A DNA stretch of 64,000 bases from Candidatus Trichofilum aggregatum. Lineage in GTDB: Bacteria; Chloroflexota; Anaerolineae; Promineifilales; Promineifilaceae. The notes below the pieces were generated by a model. It had not been told where the DNA came from, ran no database searches, and saw only the letters and a list, made by a program, of their open reading frames with translations. A program made the position numbers and the translations under genes. The DNA is taken from positions 124,001 to 188,000 of the forward strand of contig JADJUV010000172.1 of assembly GCA_016716885.1 (NCBI GenBank), read 5' to 3'. Position 1 is the stretch's first letter. Each line of letters opens with the position of its first letter. This document shows, in pieces, positions 22,401-35,000 of the stretch.

Positions 22401-25400
22401 TGCTGGAGCGACAGAGCGCGGCCGCGTAACTACCCGCCGTTAATGTCGTGGCCGTGGCGGGGGTGTCGTTCAGCTCATACGGATCGGCGGCGACACAGGG
22501 GCTGGCGGCATAGGGTGTAGACAGACCATAAGCCAGGTTGGAGCTGGGCGGGTTGATGTAAATGAACGGGAATACCTGCGGATTGAGGTTGCTGACGCCG
22601 TAATACCGTTGGTTGCCCAGCCAGACCAGTTCTGTCTGACCGTTGCCATCCAGTTCAGCCTGGTACAAACTGCCATATTTGCTGTAGTAAAGGGTATTTT
22701 GGGCCGGGAGCACCACCAGACCACGCGCATCAGAACCGATATACATGTCCAACGCGGCCAGGTTGCCGCCGTCGCTATCGGCCTGGAAGAGGGTTCCGTT
22801 ATCGGTTACACCATCGAGCCAGTACAATTTTTGGGCGTAGGGATCGAGGGTCAGGTCGCGGATTTGAGCGCCCGCGGCCGCGGTATGCACCACCTGGATG
22901 TTGCTGCCATCGGGGTTACTGCGGTAGATGACATATTGCCGCTGTTGGCTGTCCAGCCCGACCCAGTAGAGCAGGTTGCGGATGGGGTCAAAGAGTAGAC
23001 CCTTCTGCCCGTAGACGATGGGCACGATGGTTTGTACGTCGCTGCCATCGTTGTTGGCACTGCGGATGCGGGTATAGACCATGGTTACGACTTCGGTCCA
23101 ATAGACGCGGCCGCTGGCCGTATCCACCGCCACACTCAATTCCACATCCTGGTTCGGCATGTTACTGGGATTGACATCGGCAATGACGGTGTAGCCTGTG
23201 CCATTCAGGTTGACCCGCGCCAGTTGCTCCAGGGCATTGCTGATGAAGACATAACCCCGGGTGTTGTCAATGGCGAAAATCGCGCCACCCGTGCCCCCGT
23301 TGTCAAACTGGACAGGTTCCGGGTTGGGCGCACCAATGAGCGGGATACGCACCAGTTCACTGAGGGTGCTGTAGTAGACGTAGGGTACACCGGGCAGAGC
23401 GGCCAGGGTGGGGGCGGCGGTGATGCTGTTGCTGGTGGCGCTGTTGTCGGCGGGGTTGGCGTCGGCGGTGGCACTGGCTACGGTCGCGGCCGCGCTCAGT
23501 TGCGTCAACGTGCTGGCCGAAATGGTGAAGCTGATGTTGATCGTTTGCTGGTCAAAGGCGGGGAAGCGGCCCAAATCACAAGTGACGGTAGTGGATGCGG
23601 CCGCGCAGGTTCCGTTTGAACCGGTATACGTGGCGCCGGTGGGCAGATTCAACGTCAGGTCGGTGCTATCGGCAGGCAGGCCGCTGTTGTTGCGAACGGT
23701 CACTTGGTAGCGGGAGCTATCCCCATCCAGCATCACCACCGCCGGTGAGGTCAGGCTGACCGCCAGATCGGGTTCGGTTTGTACGGCCTGTTCGGTGTGG
23801 GTGACGGCCAGGGCGGTTATCTGGCTACTGAGACGGGCCTGTGTACCCACCGGGGCGGGCGTCTCATCGCGGAAGTTGCTGAAGAGGGTAAACTCACCCC
23901 CGGTTTCGCCGCGCACGATGGTTTCCGCCAGGCTCACGTAGACGGCTGTGCCGGTGGGCGGGATGTACAGGTGGGGGAGCGGATTGCTCCGTAGACCGGG
24001 GTAACTGCTGTTCAGTTCCAGGGGGGCAACGGTGAAGGTGGTCCCGCCGAACGGCTGGCCATAAACACCCGAACCCGTCCAACCGGGATCAACGGCTGTC
24101 CAGTAGGCGGTGCCATTGACCACGGCCACCGATTCCACATCCATGCCGCCGGTCTGGTCTACGCAGAGGGTGGGGTCAAGGCCCGCGCCGACGTTCTGGT
24201 AGAAGTTGGCGTAGGTACAGCCTGGGCCAACCCCGGCGACAAACTGGGCTGACGTGCCGTTGAGTTGGGTGGCGACCACCAGGGAGTGGTTAAAGATGTT
24301 GACGCCGGGCACGGGCCGGTCAAAGCGGAGCCGCCGTTCGCTCAGGATGAGGCGACCATGGAGTAAATCTACGGTCACATCGCCGATGTGATGGTAGGCG
24401 CGATTGCCGCCCCCGAAACCGGGATCATCCGGTACGGCGTAGATGACCTGGGGCAATGTGCCGTCCAGGTTGGCCCACGACAGTTGGTAGCCTTGTGTCC
24501 AGTACAGTTTGTTGCCTACCGGGTCAACGGCAATCTGTAACGCTTCGGGAGCGTAGGCGGTGAGGCTGGGGATGATTTGCTGGACGCTGGAGCCGTCGAG
24601 GTTGGCGCGCCAGATGGCCGCCGGTTGGTTGTAATCGCCGCTGTTCATTTCGCCCCAGTAGATTTTGCCGTGGGTTTCGTCAATGGCGATGTCGGTGATG
24701 ATCTGGCCGGGGCGGGCGATGAGCATTTCCCGGTTTTGGGGATCACTGAGTACGGTGCGCTCGATGCCGTTGGGCAGTGAGCCAACGGGTTTGAGCCAGT
24801 TGTAGCGGGTGCCGACGTAGGCGACGGTTTGGGGGGGATTGCGGCCGCGCAATGGCCAAACGCATCACACGCCCGGATACTGATCTGGCTACTCTGGAAA
24901 CCGTTTTGGGTACAGGTGGCCTCGATGCCGGTCAGTCTGGCATTTTCTTGCTGAGTAAATTCCAGTTCCGTCGGGTCCGTCTCATAACGCAATTGGTCGG
25001 TGCTGAGGTCGCAGACGAAGGCGTAGTCGGTGGTGGTCAGGTTGGCGTCATAAGCCGCACCTGTGTAGAGGGTTTGGGCGGCACTGCCGGAGCCGTTGTA
25101 GGCCACGTTCACGTTGAAGGTGGGGGCTTTGGTGTCAATGGGGCCACGGAATTGCGGCCATGTGCCCCGGCTGTCACTGCGGTTGCCGATGGTGTCGGCG
25201 GCCCGCATGTCAATCTGGTAATACCCTTCGATGCCCAGGGGGACGGTGTAGGCCCAGGTGGCACTCAGGGGGGAGCCATCGGGAATGAAGGTGACGGGTT
25301 GCCATTGGCGGTAGAGGGAGGCGGCGACGGTGGCGTTCATGTCACCCTCGTAGACCACCACGTCGTCAAGTTTACCGGTGAAATAGGGGGTCGCGGCCGC

Positions 25401-28400
25401 GGGCGAATAACCTACCAGCACCGCATCCGGCGTGGTAAAGGTCGAGCCGGTGGTCGGACTGCTCACCGCCAGTTCCCCATCCAGGTACAAACGGTTGCCA
25501 TTATCCCCCAGGGTATGCACGATTTGATGCCACTGCCCATCGTTGTAACTGTTATCCACCGAACAGCGCAGTTCGCGGCTGGCTGGCCCGATGATAAAGC
25601 TCACACACACCTTACCCGCATCCAGGAAGATGTCATGATCATGTTCGGTCTGGGTGGGGAACTCCCCCTGTACGGAACTGAAGAGACCACAGTTGGCGCA
25701 GGTGGTATTGAACCAGAGGGCGATGGTGCGTTCGGTGGCGGGCAGGGTCAGGTCTTCAAAACTACGCAGGATGTCGTTGCCGTCGAACTGGGCGGCCGTG
25801 CCATCCGTGCCGCTCACATAACTATCCGGGCAGGTGGCATCCAGGCAATAGATTTGTGTCTGATCGCCGCCTACATTGTTAAACAGCACCGTTTCGGGCA
25901 GATCGTTCAAGGGCAGATGGAGCCAGGTTTGGGAGGTGGCGAAAACGGTTTCTGCGGAGACAAAGGCGATTTCCACCCCGGAGACAGCCGTGTACTCATC
26001 CTGCACCGTCCCGGTCAGGACGATGCCATCCGTCAGTTGGAAATCATCCCCATGGGAGAGCAAATCTACCGTGGGTGGGGTCATATCTACCACAAACGGG
26101 ACGATTTGGGTGACGGCATTGCCGGTGGGCAGGGCGTTGTCCCGTGTGGTCACGGTCATTGTAATCGGCCCGGTGGGGTTGGGGTCGTTGTTAAAGGCGA
26201 TGTCATCAAAGGGATAAGCCAGCGTCCAGGCTCCAGAAGGATCCGTGACGGTGACGGCGCGGCTAGAACCAATCTGTACCGATACCTCACCAATACCGGC
26301 CAGGGCATCACTGCTGTTGCCGCTGAGGGCCATTGTCCAGTTGCCCTCGGCATTGCGTCGCACGACACGGGTCTGGCCTGTGCTCAGGTCGAGGGTGGTG
26401 ACGGGTGCTACCCCGTCAATGGTCAGGTTAAAGTTGCCGGTTCGGGTATGGCCGACGGCATCGGTGACGCGCACGGCAATCGGGATACTGCCGGTGGGCT
26501 GGTTGGGCACGGACACCGGGAAAGCCCACATACTGGTTCCGGTGGCGGTGATGTAGGCCCCGCCGTTGACGCTGACTTCCACCAGGGCTATGTACGAAGT
26601 GGGATCGCTGGCGGTGCCACCGATAATCACATCTACATCCGGTTCGACGAAGTTGCCCAGGGTGAGGCTGGGAGCGGCGGGGTCGTCGTTGTCAATGATG
26701 ACCCCCACCGGGTTATCCAGAATGATGTCGGTGAAGGGGGGCAAAGGGGTTGTCCCGACAGGCACAATATCGGCGGCGACGCCGGTGGTGATGGTGACGT
26801 TGGTGCTCCCGGCAATGGCTGTCGCGTTGCGGACAATAGAGGTGCTACCACTGGGCAAAAGGGTAAAGTTGCGAGCCTGGGTTAAGCCGCCCAATTCTAC
26901 CGGTAGGGTGGAGGTGAACCGTCCGCCCGCCAACAGGGAATTTTGGGGTAAGCCGTTTAACACGGTGGTGGTGATGATCGGCCTGAGCCGAGACCGCCAA
27001 CACCAGGTCCTCATCATTCATGTAGGTGTATAACCGCACCGGGGAATCGTTGAACACATCGGGGTGGAACGGGAACAGCACCGGATCAAGCTGGTTGAGG
27101 CGATATTCCGTGCCGTCGCTGATGCCGTCTTTATCCGCATCCCGTTGTAGCGGGTCGCTGGTGATGCGGAAGGTGTAACCGGCAATCGTGACCAGGTAGC
27201 CGTTGACTTCCTGGGTATCGGTCAGGCCATCGCCATCGGTATCGGCGCGGTTGGGGTTGGTGGAATAACGGATTTCCAGGGCATCGTTCAGACCGTCGCC
27301 ATCTTTGTCGGTGAGGGTGGGGCTGGAGCCGTATTCGATTTCCACCTGATCCGGCACACCGTCGCTGTCGGTATCCCAACGGGTATCGTTGGGGTCTTGG
27401 AGACGGGGAACGCCGTCGCCGTCGAAGTCGTTCTGGACGCCGAGGGCACTCCAGTTGTAGAACCCGGTGACAGTGTTGGGTAGGATGTCCAACACAAATT
27501 TGCCGGTGAGATCGGTATTGGTCGGGGATTTGGCTGTTTTGTGCGTACAGACGCTGAACCAACAATCATAGCGGGGCAAGGCCATGCCTACGTTTAACCA
27601 GAGGGGGAATTCCTGGTTGATTTTGGGCGTGGTAAATTCGTAGACGGGGGAGAGGATGGTGTCGAAACGGGCCGCTTCCCACAACACTTTGGATTTTTCT
27701 AAAGGCACGAGCCAGCCGACGCCCGGAGAGGGGACAAGGGCTGTGGCCATGTCATAGGGCCAGGCGTCCCACCAGGTGGTGCGGCCGCGTTCCGTATTCA
27801 AAACGGTTTTAGAGGTAGTCAACGAATAAACAACCGAAGCTGATTGTAAATCTTGGGCGGTGTAAAAACTGCCATAATGATAAACCACACTCGGTTTAGG
27901 CCAGTTATGACGAATACGGGTGAACAGTTCCGCCTCGAAACGCACACTATTGCCCACCACCAGACCCTGTTCCGGGTTGGTAAGGTTCATGCTCAGGTCT
28001 TCAATATTGGAGATGGGTGGTTTGCCAGAAAGGTCAATCATCACCTCGCCCTGGTACACCCAATCCGTAATGGCCTGGGTTATCGCCGCCATCAACCCAA
28101 AATCACAGACCGCCTTCACCCCGGCCTTGCAGAGGATAAGGGTGAACAGATCAAAGATAGCAAAAACGGCCAGGACGATGGCCCCCACAACGGTGAGGGA
28201 TATGACGAACGTAATGATGGCGACAAGCGTAGCGGCAATGGCCCCCGCCAGTAAGTTATAGAATTCAACACTGCCAATCGGAACTTTGCCCAGTAAAGAG
28301 AAGAACATGATCCAACTGACGCCGATGCCGACGATGGCACCGATGGCTCCAGCTTTGAAGGCCATGCTGCTTACACTCTGGAAAGAGAACAAGGTTTTGA

Positions 28401-31400
28401 CTTTTAGGAGAAAAGGGGCGTCAGTTGGATTAGCGAGTTCAACCGCCCGCGAGATTTCCGACAGGGTGATCGTGGTGTCCAAGACCTGACCGACCGTTGC
28501 CGTGGCCTGGACGATAATTTCACCCGCGACACGCCCTTTGGTGTTCATTAAGATGAGGCCAGCAACACCCCCCAATAATAAGGCGGCATTGAAGCTAACG
28601 AAGGCCAATCTATAGTTGACGGAGGCATTATCAAGCACCAAATCGTAGGCCCCCCCTCCCGTATTATCCAGCGGGGCTTTGAAGCCAATGTAACTGTAGA
28701 GGCGGACTAAATCAAAGATGTCAACGAACTGTTCACTATTGAAGCGAACTTGTTGGATGAAGCGGTTGGCAACGCCCTGGATGGCTTGATTATAAGCGTT
28801 GTAAATCTTCTCATCGCTTATGTCCACGGGTTTGAAAAACTGTTTGGCGCCTTGTAATGTGCTGGTCAGTGTGTAGTTGCTGTTGGTATCGGTGTTAATG
28901 ACGGTGTTACTTCCGTTGGTCATGGTCACGACCATGATGGTACTGTAATAAGCGGATGCCTCTACGACTACTGGCCCGTTGTTCTCTTGGGGCAGGCCGT
29001 CGGTGGTGGCGGCAAAACTGGCCCGGACATGGTCGGCATAGTCGGCCATGGGGTAGGCTTCCCAGGCGGCTTGTAATGTGTTGTAACGATAGGGGACGAT
29101 TTTGTACCCGGCGGTGGCCATGACCGGCTCGTTGGCGAAGTTTACGGCCAGAGAGTGGCCTGTCCACTGGACGAGGTTGCTGAGGTTACGGGCATCTATG
29201 TTCAGAGCGCGGAGATGATCTTCACGTACATAGAGCAAATGGGGAATTTGCACACCACTGCTCTGAAAACGGGTGGTGAGAATTTGTGGGGCAATCTGCC
29301 CACCTGCCTCAAATAAAGCCTGATCCTCGTGGGCAAAGGTGTAGGTCTGAACCCGCAAATAGTCACCAATGCCCCAACGTTGGCTGTTGGTGATGCCGGT
29401 GTTGGTGGGATGGTTCCAGCGGCGATTAATTTCGTTGATGGTGATGTCGCGTTGGCCGTTGCCGACACATTCGCCATCATTGTTGACAAAATCGCAGTCG
29501 CGGTTGACCATCAAACTCCCTTCCAAACCGTTCACCATCTGGAACAGGGCGTCGTCGTCGTTCAGGGCAACGTCCACAGCGGGGTCTTCGTAGACGATGG
29601 CCATTTGTGTGCCGCGTGATTCGTGGACATTGAAGCCGGTCAGGTAGAAGTCGTCGGTGTAGGCGTGCAAAACGGTAAAGCTGTTTTCGCCGACCCCGTT
29701 GCCCGCCGTGATGGTTGTTCGGGCGTCCTTCGCGTCGTCGTAGAACTCATTGAGAACATTGACAACCCAGACCATGCGCGCCTGCTGGGGTGTCCAGTTG
29801 GTTCCCGCCTGATAGATCAACTTCGCCTGAAAGGCAACTTTGGCTCCGGTGACAGGGTCTTCGACCAGATTGAGGGGCACATAAGCAAAGTAAGTACCAT
29901 CACCCGCCGGTTGAATGGCGATGCCGTATTTTTCCAGCAGGGCCTCATCCAGGGCGTTGCCAGATGTGCGGGGCAAATTGCTGAGATCGGGCAGGGCCAC
30001 TTCGAGCATGGGGACGAACTTGATTTCCCCGTTGTCGTCGGGGGACATGGTGCAGTTGGAACCGCCACTCTTGAGGCAATGGTCGAAGAAGGTAGCGTTG
30101 TCCCAGTCTTGCATGTTGCCCAGTTCGTCTTTGGGCCAGTTGAGGACGTTGAAGGCGTACCAGAGGCGGTCGGGGTTGGTGGGGCGGAGTTGCAGGTCTA
30201 CGTAGGTGTAACTGCCGGGGTTGAGGCCGGTGAGGGTGAGTTGGAGCGGGTTGGCGGCGGTGAAGGTCATGGCCGTGCCATTATCGGCTTTGCTGGCGAC
30301 CAGGCGGGAAATGTCTACTTTGTCGGGTACGCCGTCACCATCGTCGTCGAAGTCGTACAGGTCGGGGGTGTTGTCGCCATCAGTGTCAACATTCCATTCT
30401 TGACCATCGAGGACTGAATCGCCGTTGCTGTCGGCGACGGTGGGATTGCCGTACCAGGTTTGCCCGCCCAGGGTGAAGCCGGTGATTTCGTCACGGTCGG
30501 TAATCCCATCAAAGTCGGAGTCGGGTTGTAAACGGTTGGTGCCGAGAAGTTCTTCGGTGGCGTCGGTGAGGCCGTCTTCGTCGGTGTCGAGGGTGGAGGG
30601 TTGTTGGTTGGGGGTGGCGGGCGGGGTGTAGAGGGTGGGCTGGGTGTTGGTGAGGGCGGCGAGGTCGGTGGTGGTGTCTTGCGCGGCCGCGTTCTCTTCC
30701 TGCTGTTCCTTAAATGCCACAAGCTGTTCACTCTGCTCACTGGCGGCCTGGGCCTGCACCAACGGGGTAAACAGCATGAAGGCCGCCATCAGGCTGAACA
30801 CCACGTTCTGGGTGCGCCGGTTGGGGCGCATGAGGATGACCATAAACAACGAAACGCCCAGCAGGGCGGTCAGACTAAAACCCAACTGGGGCAGGCTGGG
30901 CAGGGGCAAACGGGCGAAGATATTACTGATGACCCGCCCCGGCTGGGTCCAGATGGCCGCCAGGGAAACCCCTTCGTAACTGTTGAACTGGACATCCAGA
31001 ATGGCTTCGGTGCGGTAGTCGGTGTTCGCGGCCGCGGGGATGTTTAGCGTCACAATTTCGCGCACCGGCAGGCCCCGTGTATCTACCCACAACTCCCCGT
31101 TGCCGGTCAGGTTTTGTAAATGTTCCGGCACTTGCAGAGCTACACCCGCCGGTAACTGATTGGTCTCTACCAGATGCTCCTGGCTGATACGGGTCAGCCG
31201 CTGGGCATAAGCCGGGCCGTCTACGTTGAACTGATAAATGGTGTAAGACGCATCCGGCGTGACACCTGTCGCCGATTCCGCCACCACCTGAATATCGGTG
31301 GCGACATCCAGAAAGGCCAAAAAATCCCCACCGGGGGCAAAACCGACATTAAGCTCATTACCGGCCTGCCACTCCTCATCCCCGATTCGGGTTTCGACTT

Positions 31401-31761
31401 TGCCATCGGCCAGGCGCAGTTGGTAGGCCGAACTTTGATCCAACACATTGACGCCGCCACCCCACAGAGCCAGGAGTAGCTCCTCATCGCGCAGGTTGTT
31501 TTCCCCTTCCAGGTAGAGGGTATCGGTTTTGCTAAAACGACCGATATTGCCGACCGTCGGCAAGGGGATGGTTTTGTTTTCGACGCTGGCGGTAAAGGCG
31601 TAGCGGTCGCTATTTTGCACATTACGCCAGACTTGATCCACTTCACCAGAGGCGGAAACCGGTTCGGCAAACCATAACCGGTAACTGGTGGCGGCTAGCA
31701 GAAGGATAATGAGGGCGATGAGGGGACGATGTAGTTTGCGTTGGCGGATGATATCTTTCAT
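13467..31761 (-). CDS. Giant membrane-anchored surface protein (about 6,100 aa; three frameshifts)
   Basis: One 18.3-kb gene split by three one-base frame breaks at 26980-26981 (GG), 24831-24837 (G7; one more G restores 'AAAIPPQTVAYVG') and 13947-13950 (G4). ATG 31761 follows AAGGAAG. Approximate residues on the repaired protein: membrane helix 12-30; beta-rich region; helices at 290-345; Ca-binding DxDxDG repeats 387-470; several membrane helices near 1080-1250; a second DxDxDG block 1444-1530; Ig-like domains; a LamG-type domain near 2020-2145; YWTD/NHL-type propeller and PPC-like modules in three tandem copies 2790-4790; a P/Homo-B-like domain about 4820-4960; a Pro-Thr linker; Ig-like domains; then 'GQFYLPALVLTFLLLSG' and a basic tail (C-terminal anchor). 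It is presumably an adhesin or surface-layer/sheath protein. Internal helices near 1080-1250 are unusual for a purely extracellular protein. Confidence 0.8.
17400..23390 (-). repeat. Three tandem ~2-kb coding modules inside the giant gene
   Basis: The peptide start 'YVYYS/T' recurs at about 23385, 21365 and 19380 (spacing about 2.02 and 1.99 kb). Each module encodes a run of 'RGxLYxxDxxxxxIVRxNxDGTxxxxI' and 'DGxxxTxxY...DPYxQKLYWLD' propeller blades. The blades are followed by PPC-like units beginning 'DxYEPNN' or 'DPYDAPAPGGNG' and containing 'LPxxPxxYxxxxYxPDG'. A fourth, incomplete set of blades precedes them at about 24800-23900. The copies are clearly diverged in DNA, so the triplication is old. 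Confidence 0.8.
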
Positions 31762-31772
31762 GGGTGCTTCCT

Positions 31773-31973
31773 TTACAGTTGGGGGGTGATGGATAGAGAT
31801 AAATGTTGTTCGATAAAGTTCATCGCGGCCGCTAAATCATTGAAGCCGAAGCGTTCGCGGGTTTGCACATGTTGGATGGAGACGCGCCAGCCATGTCCCT
31901 GCTCAAACCAGACACGCAGAAGCCAGGCGCAGTATTCATGGTTATAAATAGGATGAGTTTCCTTTTGGGGCAT
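31773..31973 (-). CDS. Small conserved-looking 66-aa protein upstream of the giant gene
   Basis: 66 residues, cytoplasmic, no membrane segment. The core 'WLLRVWFEQGHGWRVSIQHV' followed by 'QTRERFGFNDLAAAMNFIEQHL' matches a short pattern I associate with small Chloroflexota proteins (WR-[AV]-S-L...TGER.GF..L..L..FL); that recollection needs a database check. It ends 11 bp before the giant-gene start, so it is almost certainly co-transcribed with it. No good ribosome site precedes ATG 31973, so the true start may differ. An octamer at 31825 encodes part of 'DLAAAM'. A regulatory or chaperone-like role for the giant protein is speculation from position only. Confidence 0.6.
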   Translation of the reverse strand: MPQKETHPIYNHEYCAWLLRVWFEQGHGWRVSIQHVQTRERFGFNDLAAAMNFIEQHLSLSITPQL

Positions 31974-32079
31974 AGGGCACTGTTACAATCGGATAGAAAA
32001 TAGCATTGTCGGCACGAAAAGGGTACGCTAACCTTTATGTGATGCAGTTTAGCAAGCCACTCTGACCAAACTCTGACCA
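31974..32079. promoter_or_regulatory. Divergent promoter region between giant-protein operon and BTAD regulator
   Basis: 106 bp separate the start of the minus-strand 66-aa gene from the plus-strand regulator gene, so both promoters must lie here or overlap the coding starts. I cannot point to convincing -35/-10 pairs. The right end holds the 11-bp direct repeat described in the next entry. Confidence 0.5.
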
Positions 32080-32081
32080 AT
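32060..32081 (+). promoter_or_regulatory. 11-bp-period direct repeat at the regulator start (candidate SARP operator)
   Basis: CTCTGACCAA occurs at 32060-32069 and again at 32071-32080, a direct repeat with an 11-bp period that runs into the ATG at 32080. SARP/BTAD regulators of Streptomyces are known to bind short direct repeats spaced by one helical turn (11 bp or multiples). The position suggests autoregulation and possible control of the divergent giant-protein operon. The repeat is seen; its role is inferred. It also occupies the place where a ribosome site would be expected. Confidence 0.45.
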
Positions 32082-35000
32082 GTTATCCTTGCAACTACTC
32101 GGCACTCCCCTTATTCGCCTGGAAACTCAAGCCATCACCCATTTCCGCTCGGCGAAATCGCTGGCGCTCCTGGTCTATCTGGCAATGGAACGGGGCACGC
32201 CCCATAGTCGCGCCAGTTTGATGACCCTGCTCTGGCCGGATCAACCGGAAGAAAACGGGCGGCAAAATTTGTCGCAGACGTTGACACGGTTGCGCGGTGC
32301 GCTGGGGCCAGCGGGTGATATGGTCATGGCGAACCGGCAAGCGGTCTGGTTGGATGAGAGGGCGCAGATTGATCTTGATGTGCACACCTTCTGGCGTCTA
32401 CTAGCCGAGGTGGACAGACATAACCATGAAAACAGAACAAACTGTGCGGTGTGTCAGGGGAAGTTGAGCCACGCGGCCGCGCTGGTGCGTGGTGAACTTT
32501 TGGCCGGGGTAACGGTAGACGATAGCTACCTGTTTGAGGAGTGGCTCTTACTGGAGCGGGAGCGTGTTCACGAAAGGTTATTAGGGGTGTTGTCTGACCT
32601 GGCCGAAGGGGCGTTGTATGAGCGGCATTATGAGGTCGCCATTCAGTATGCCCGGCGGCAGGTGGCCCTGGAAGCGTGGCGGGAGTCGGCGCACCGCCAA
32701 CTGATTCAGGCCCTGGCGTTGAGCGGACAACGGAGTGCGGCCCTGGCCCAGTATGAACATTGCCGTACCGTTTTGGCGCAGGAGCTAGGGGTTGAGCCGA
32801 CGCGGGTGACGCAACAGCTCGCGGCCGCAGTCCGGGCCGACACCCTCACCGACAGCCCTCCCGTGCCACCCGCCCCCCCAAACCACAATTTACCCAACCG
32901 GCTGACCCCTTTCGTGGGGCGTGAAGCCGAGATTACCACCCTGCTGGCCTGGTTGACCCAAGATGAGTCCGTGCGGCTGATTAGCCTGACCGGGCCGGGG
33001 GGTATTGGCAAAACGAGCCTGGCGCAAGAGGTGGGACGCTGCCTGCTCACCCAGCCGGTGCGGGGTCAGCCGTTGGAAGGGGTCTGGTTCATCTCGTTGA
33101 TCGGTATCCAGGCGGCGGAAAACGTGCCGGTGGCGATTGCCAACGCCCTGGATTTACCGTTGCCAAGCCAGGACGCGGCCGCGACCGCCGTCATCCAACA
33201 GTTGCGCCAACGCCGTTTCCTCTTGATTCTCGACAACTTTGAGCAGGTGGTGGAGAGCCGCGCCTGGCTGTTGGAACTGCTCCAGGGCGCATCCGGCATC
33301 CGCCTGATTGTCACCAGCCGGGAGCGGTTGCGCCTGATGGTGGAGCATCGTTTTGATTTGCATGGGTTAGCCACCCCAGCCGAAAACACCGTCCATACCC
33401 AGGCCCTCGATTATGATGCCAGCCGCCTGTTTCTGGATCGCGCCCGCCGCCTGTACCGTGAGTTCCGCCTGACGGAAGCCAACTGGTTGCCCATTGTGCG
33501 TATTTGCCGCCTGACGGAAGGGTTGCCCTTGGGTATCGAACTGGCCGTTACTTTGTTAGAGGACAGCGACCCGGAAACGGTAGCCCGACGCATCACCCAG
33601 GACGCGGCCGCGCTCACCGCCGATTATCTGGATATTGCCCCGCACCAACGGAGCATCCAACTGGTGTTTGAACAATCGTGGGGGCGGCTCTCTTCTGCCG
33701 AACAGAGCACCCTGAGCCGTTTGAGCATTTTTGAGAGTGAAGGGTTTAGCCGTGCGGCCGCGTTGCACGTCGCCAACACCGAATGGCGCACCCTGGGGGC
33801 ACTGGTCAGGAAATCGCTGGTGCGCTCATCCGAGGCCGATATTTACGCCTTGCATCCTCTCTACAAAGCCCTGGCCGCCCGCAAACTACCCACTGACCAG
33901 ACCGACCTGCGTCATGCCCACGCCGACTACTTTGCCCACCTGCTGGCCGAAGCGGTTCCCCCCGTTTTCGACAAACAAAAACATCTGCAACTGCGCTCAT
34001 TGCTCCCCTTGTTGCCTGATTTTCGGGCGAGTTGGCACTGGAGCATCGAGATAGCCGATGCTTCTTTGATCGGGCGGTTGGCCGGGCCGTTGTACCGCCT
34101 CTTGCGCGAGACAGCCCAGCTTCAGGAAGGACGGGCCTTGTTTGAGACAGCGTGGCAGACATTGCAGACCAGATGGCCGTTAGCATCGCGGCCGCTGGAG
34201 CAAGAAAAGGTCATGGCAGAGATGTCGGCCCAACTGGGCATCTTTCGCGTCTTTACTGGAGATGTCCATACGGCTCGCCCGGCTTTGGAACTGGCCTTAA
34301 CCGAATTTGACCGGCTCCACATGCTGGAGCTAAGAGGGGGCGCATTGACCGCCCTCTCCGATGTTCTGGAACGGCTGGGGGAGTATGACGCCTGGCTAAT
34401 ATTGTGGCAGGCAGAGCTGACAAGGGCTGAGGCAGGCAACGATCTGCTGCACCTGAACCGTACACTCGGGAATTTGGGAACGACTTATTACCACATGAGG
34501 CAGTTAGAGGAAGCGCGGGACATTTATCGGCGCACGGTGGAAACGGCATTTGCGGCTGAGGTTCCTGACTATGATAATGCCATCACGATGAACAATTTGG
34601 GGTTGGCGGAGATGGAGTTGGGTAATCTGGCGCAGGCGCGTCTCTGGCTGGAGAAGAGTTTGCAGATTCGCCGCCAGTATGCCAACACGTATCGGATTGC
34701 GGCCGCGTTGCGGGGATTGGGTTTGTTGGCGATGGAGGAGGGGGATTACGCGGCCGCGCAGGAACATCTAAACGAAGCGATGGCTTACTTCAAACAATCG
34801 GGGCGGGTAGACAGGCTGGCCCCGGCCCATCTGGCTTTGGGGCAACTGGCCCTGCGGCGGGGTGATTTGCCCACCGCCGAACGGCAGATTCGGCAGGCGT
34901 TGGCTTACACCGCGGAGCTACAACAGACGGCGCAGGGGCTGAAAGCGTTGTGGCATTGGGCGGAATATTTGTGGGCGGCGGGGCGGGAGAGTGAGGCGCG

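Noticed and set aside
24852..26885. A 677-codon open frame on the + strand
   Set aside because: It is the reverse complement of the giant minus-strand gene. It has Gly/Val/Arg-rich composition with no domain, while the minus strand gives clear Ig-like and LamG domains.
13947..27000. Programmed ribosomal frameshifting in the giant gene
   Set aside because: No slippery heptamer with a downstream structure is evident. Required shifts differ in direction, and similar breaks hit unrelated genes, pointing to sequencing indels.
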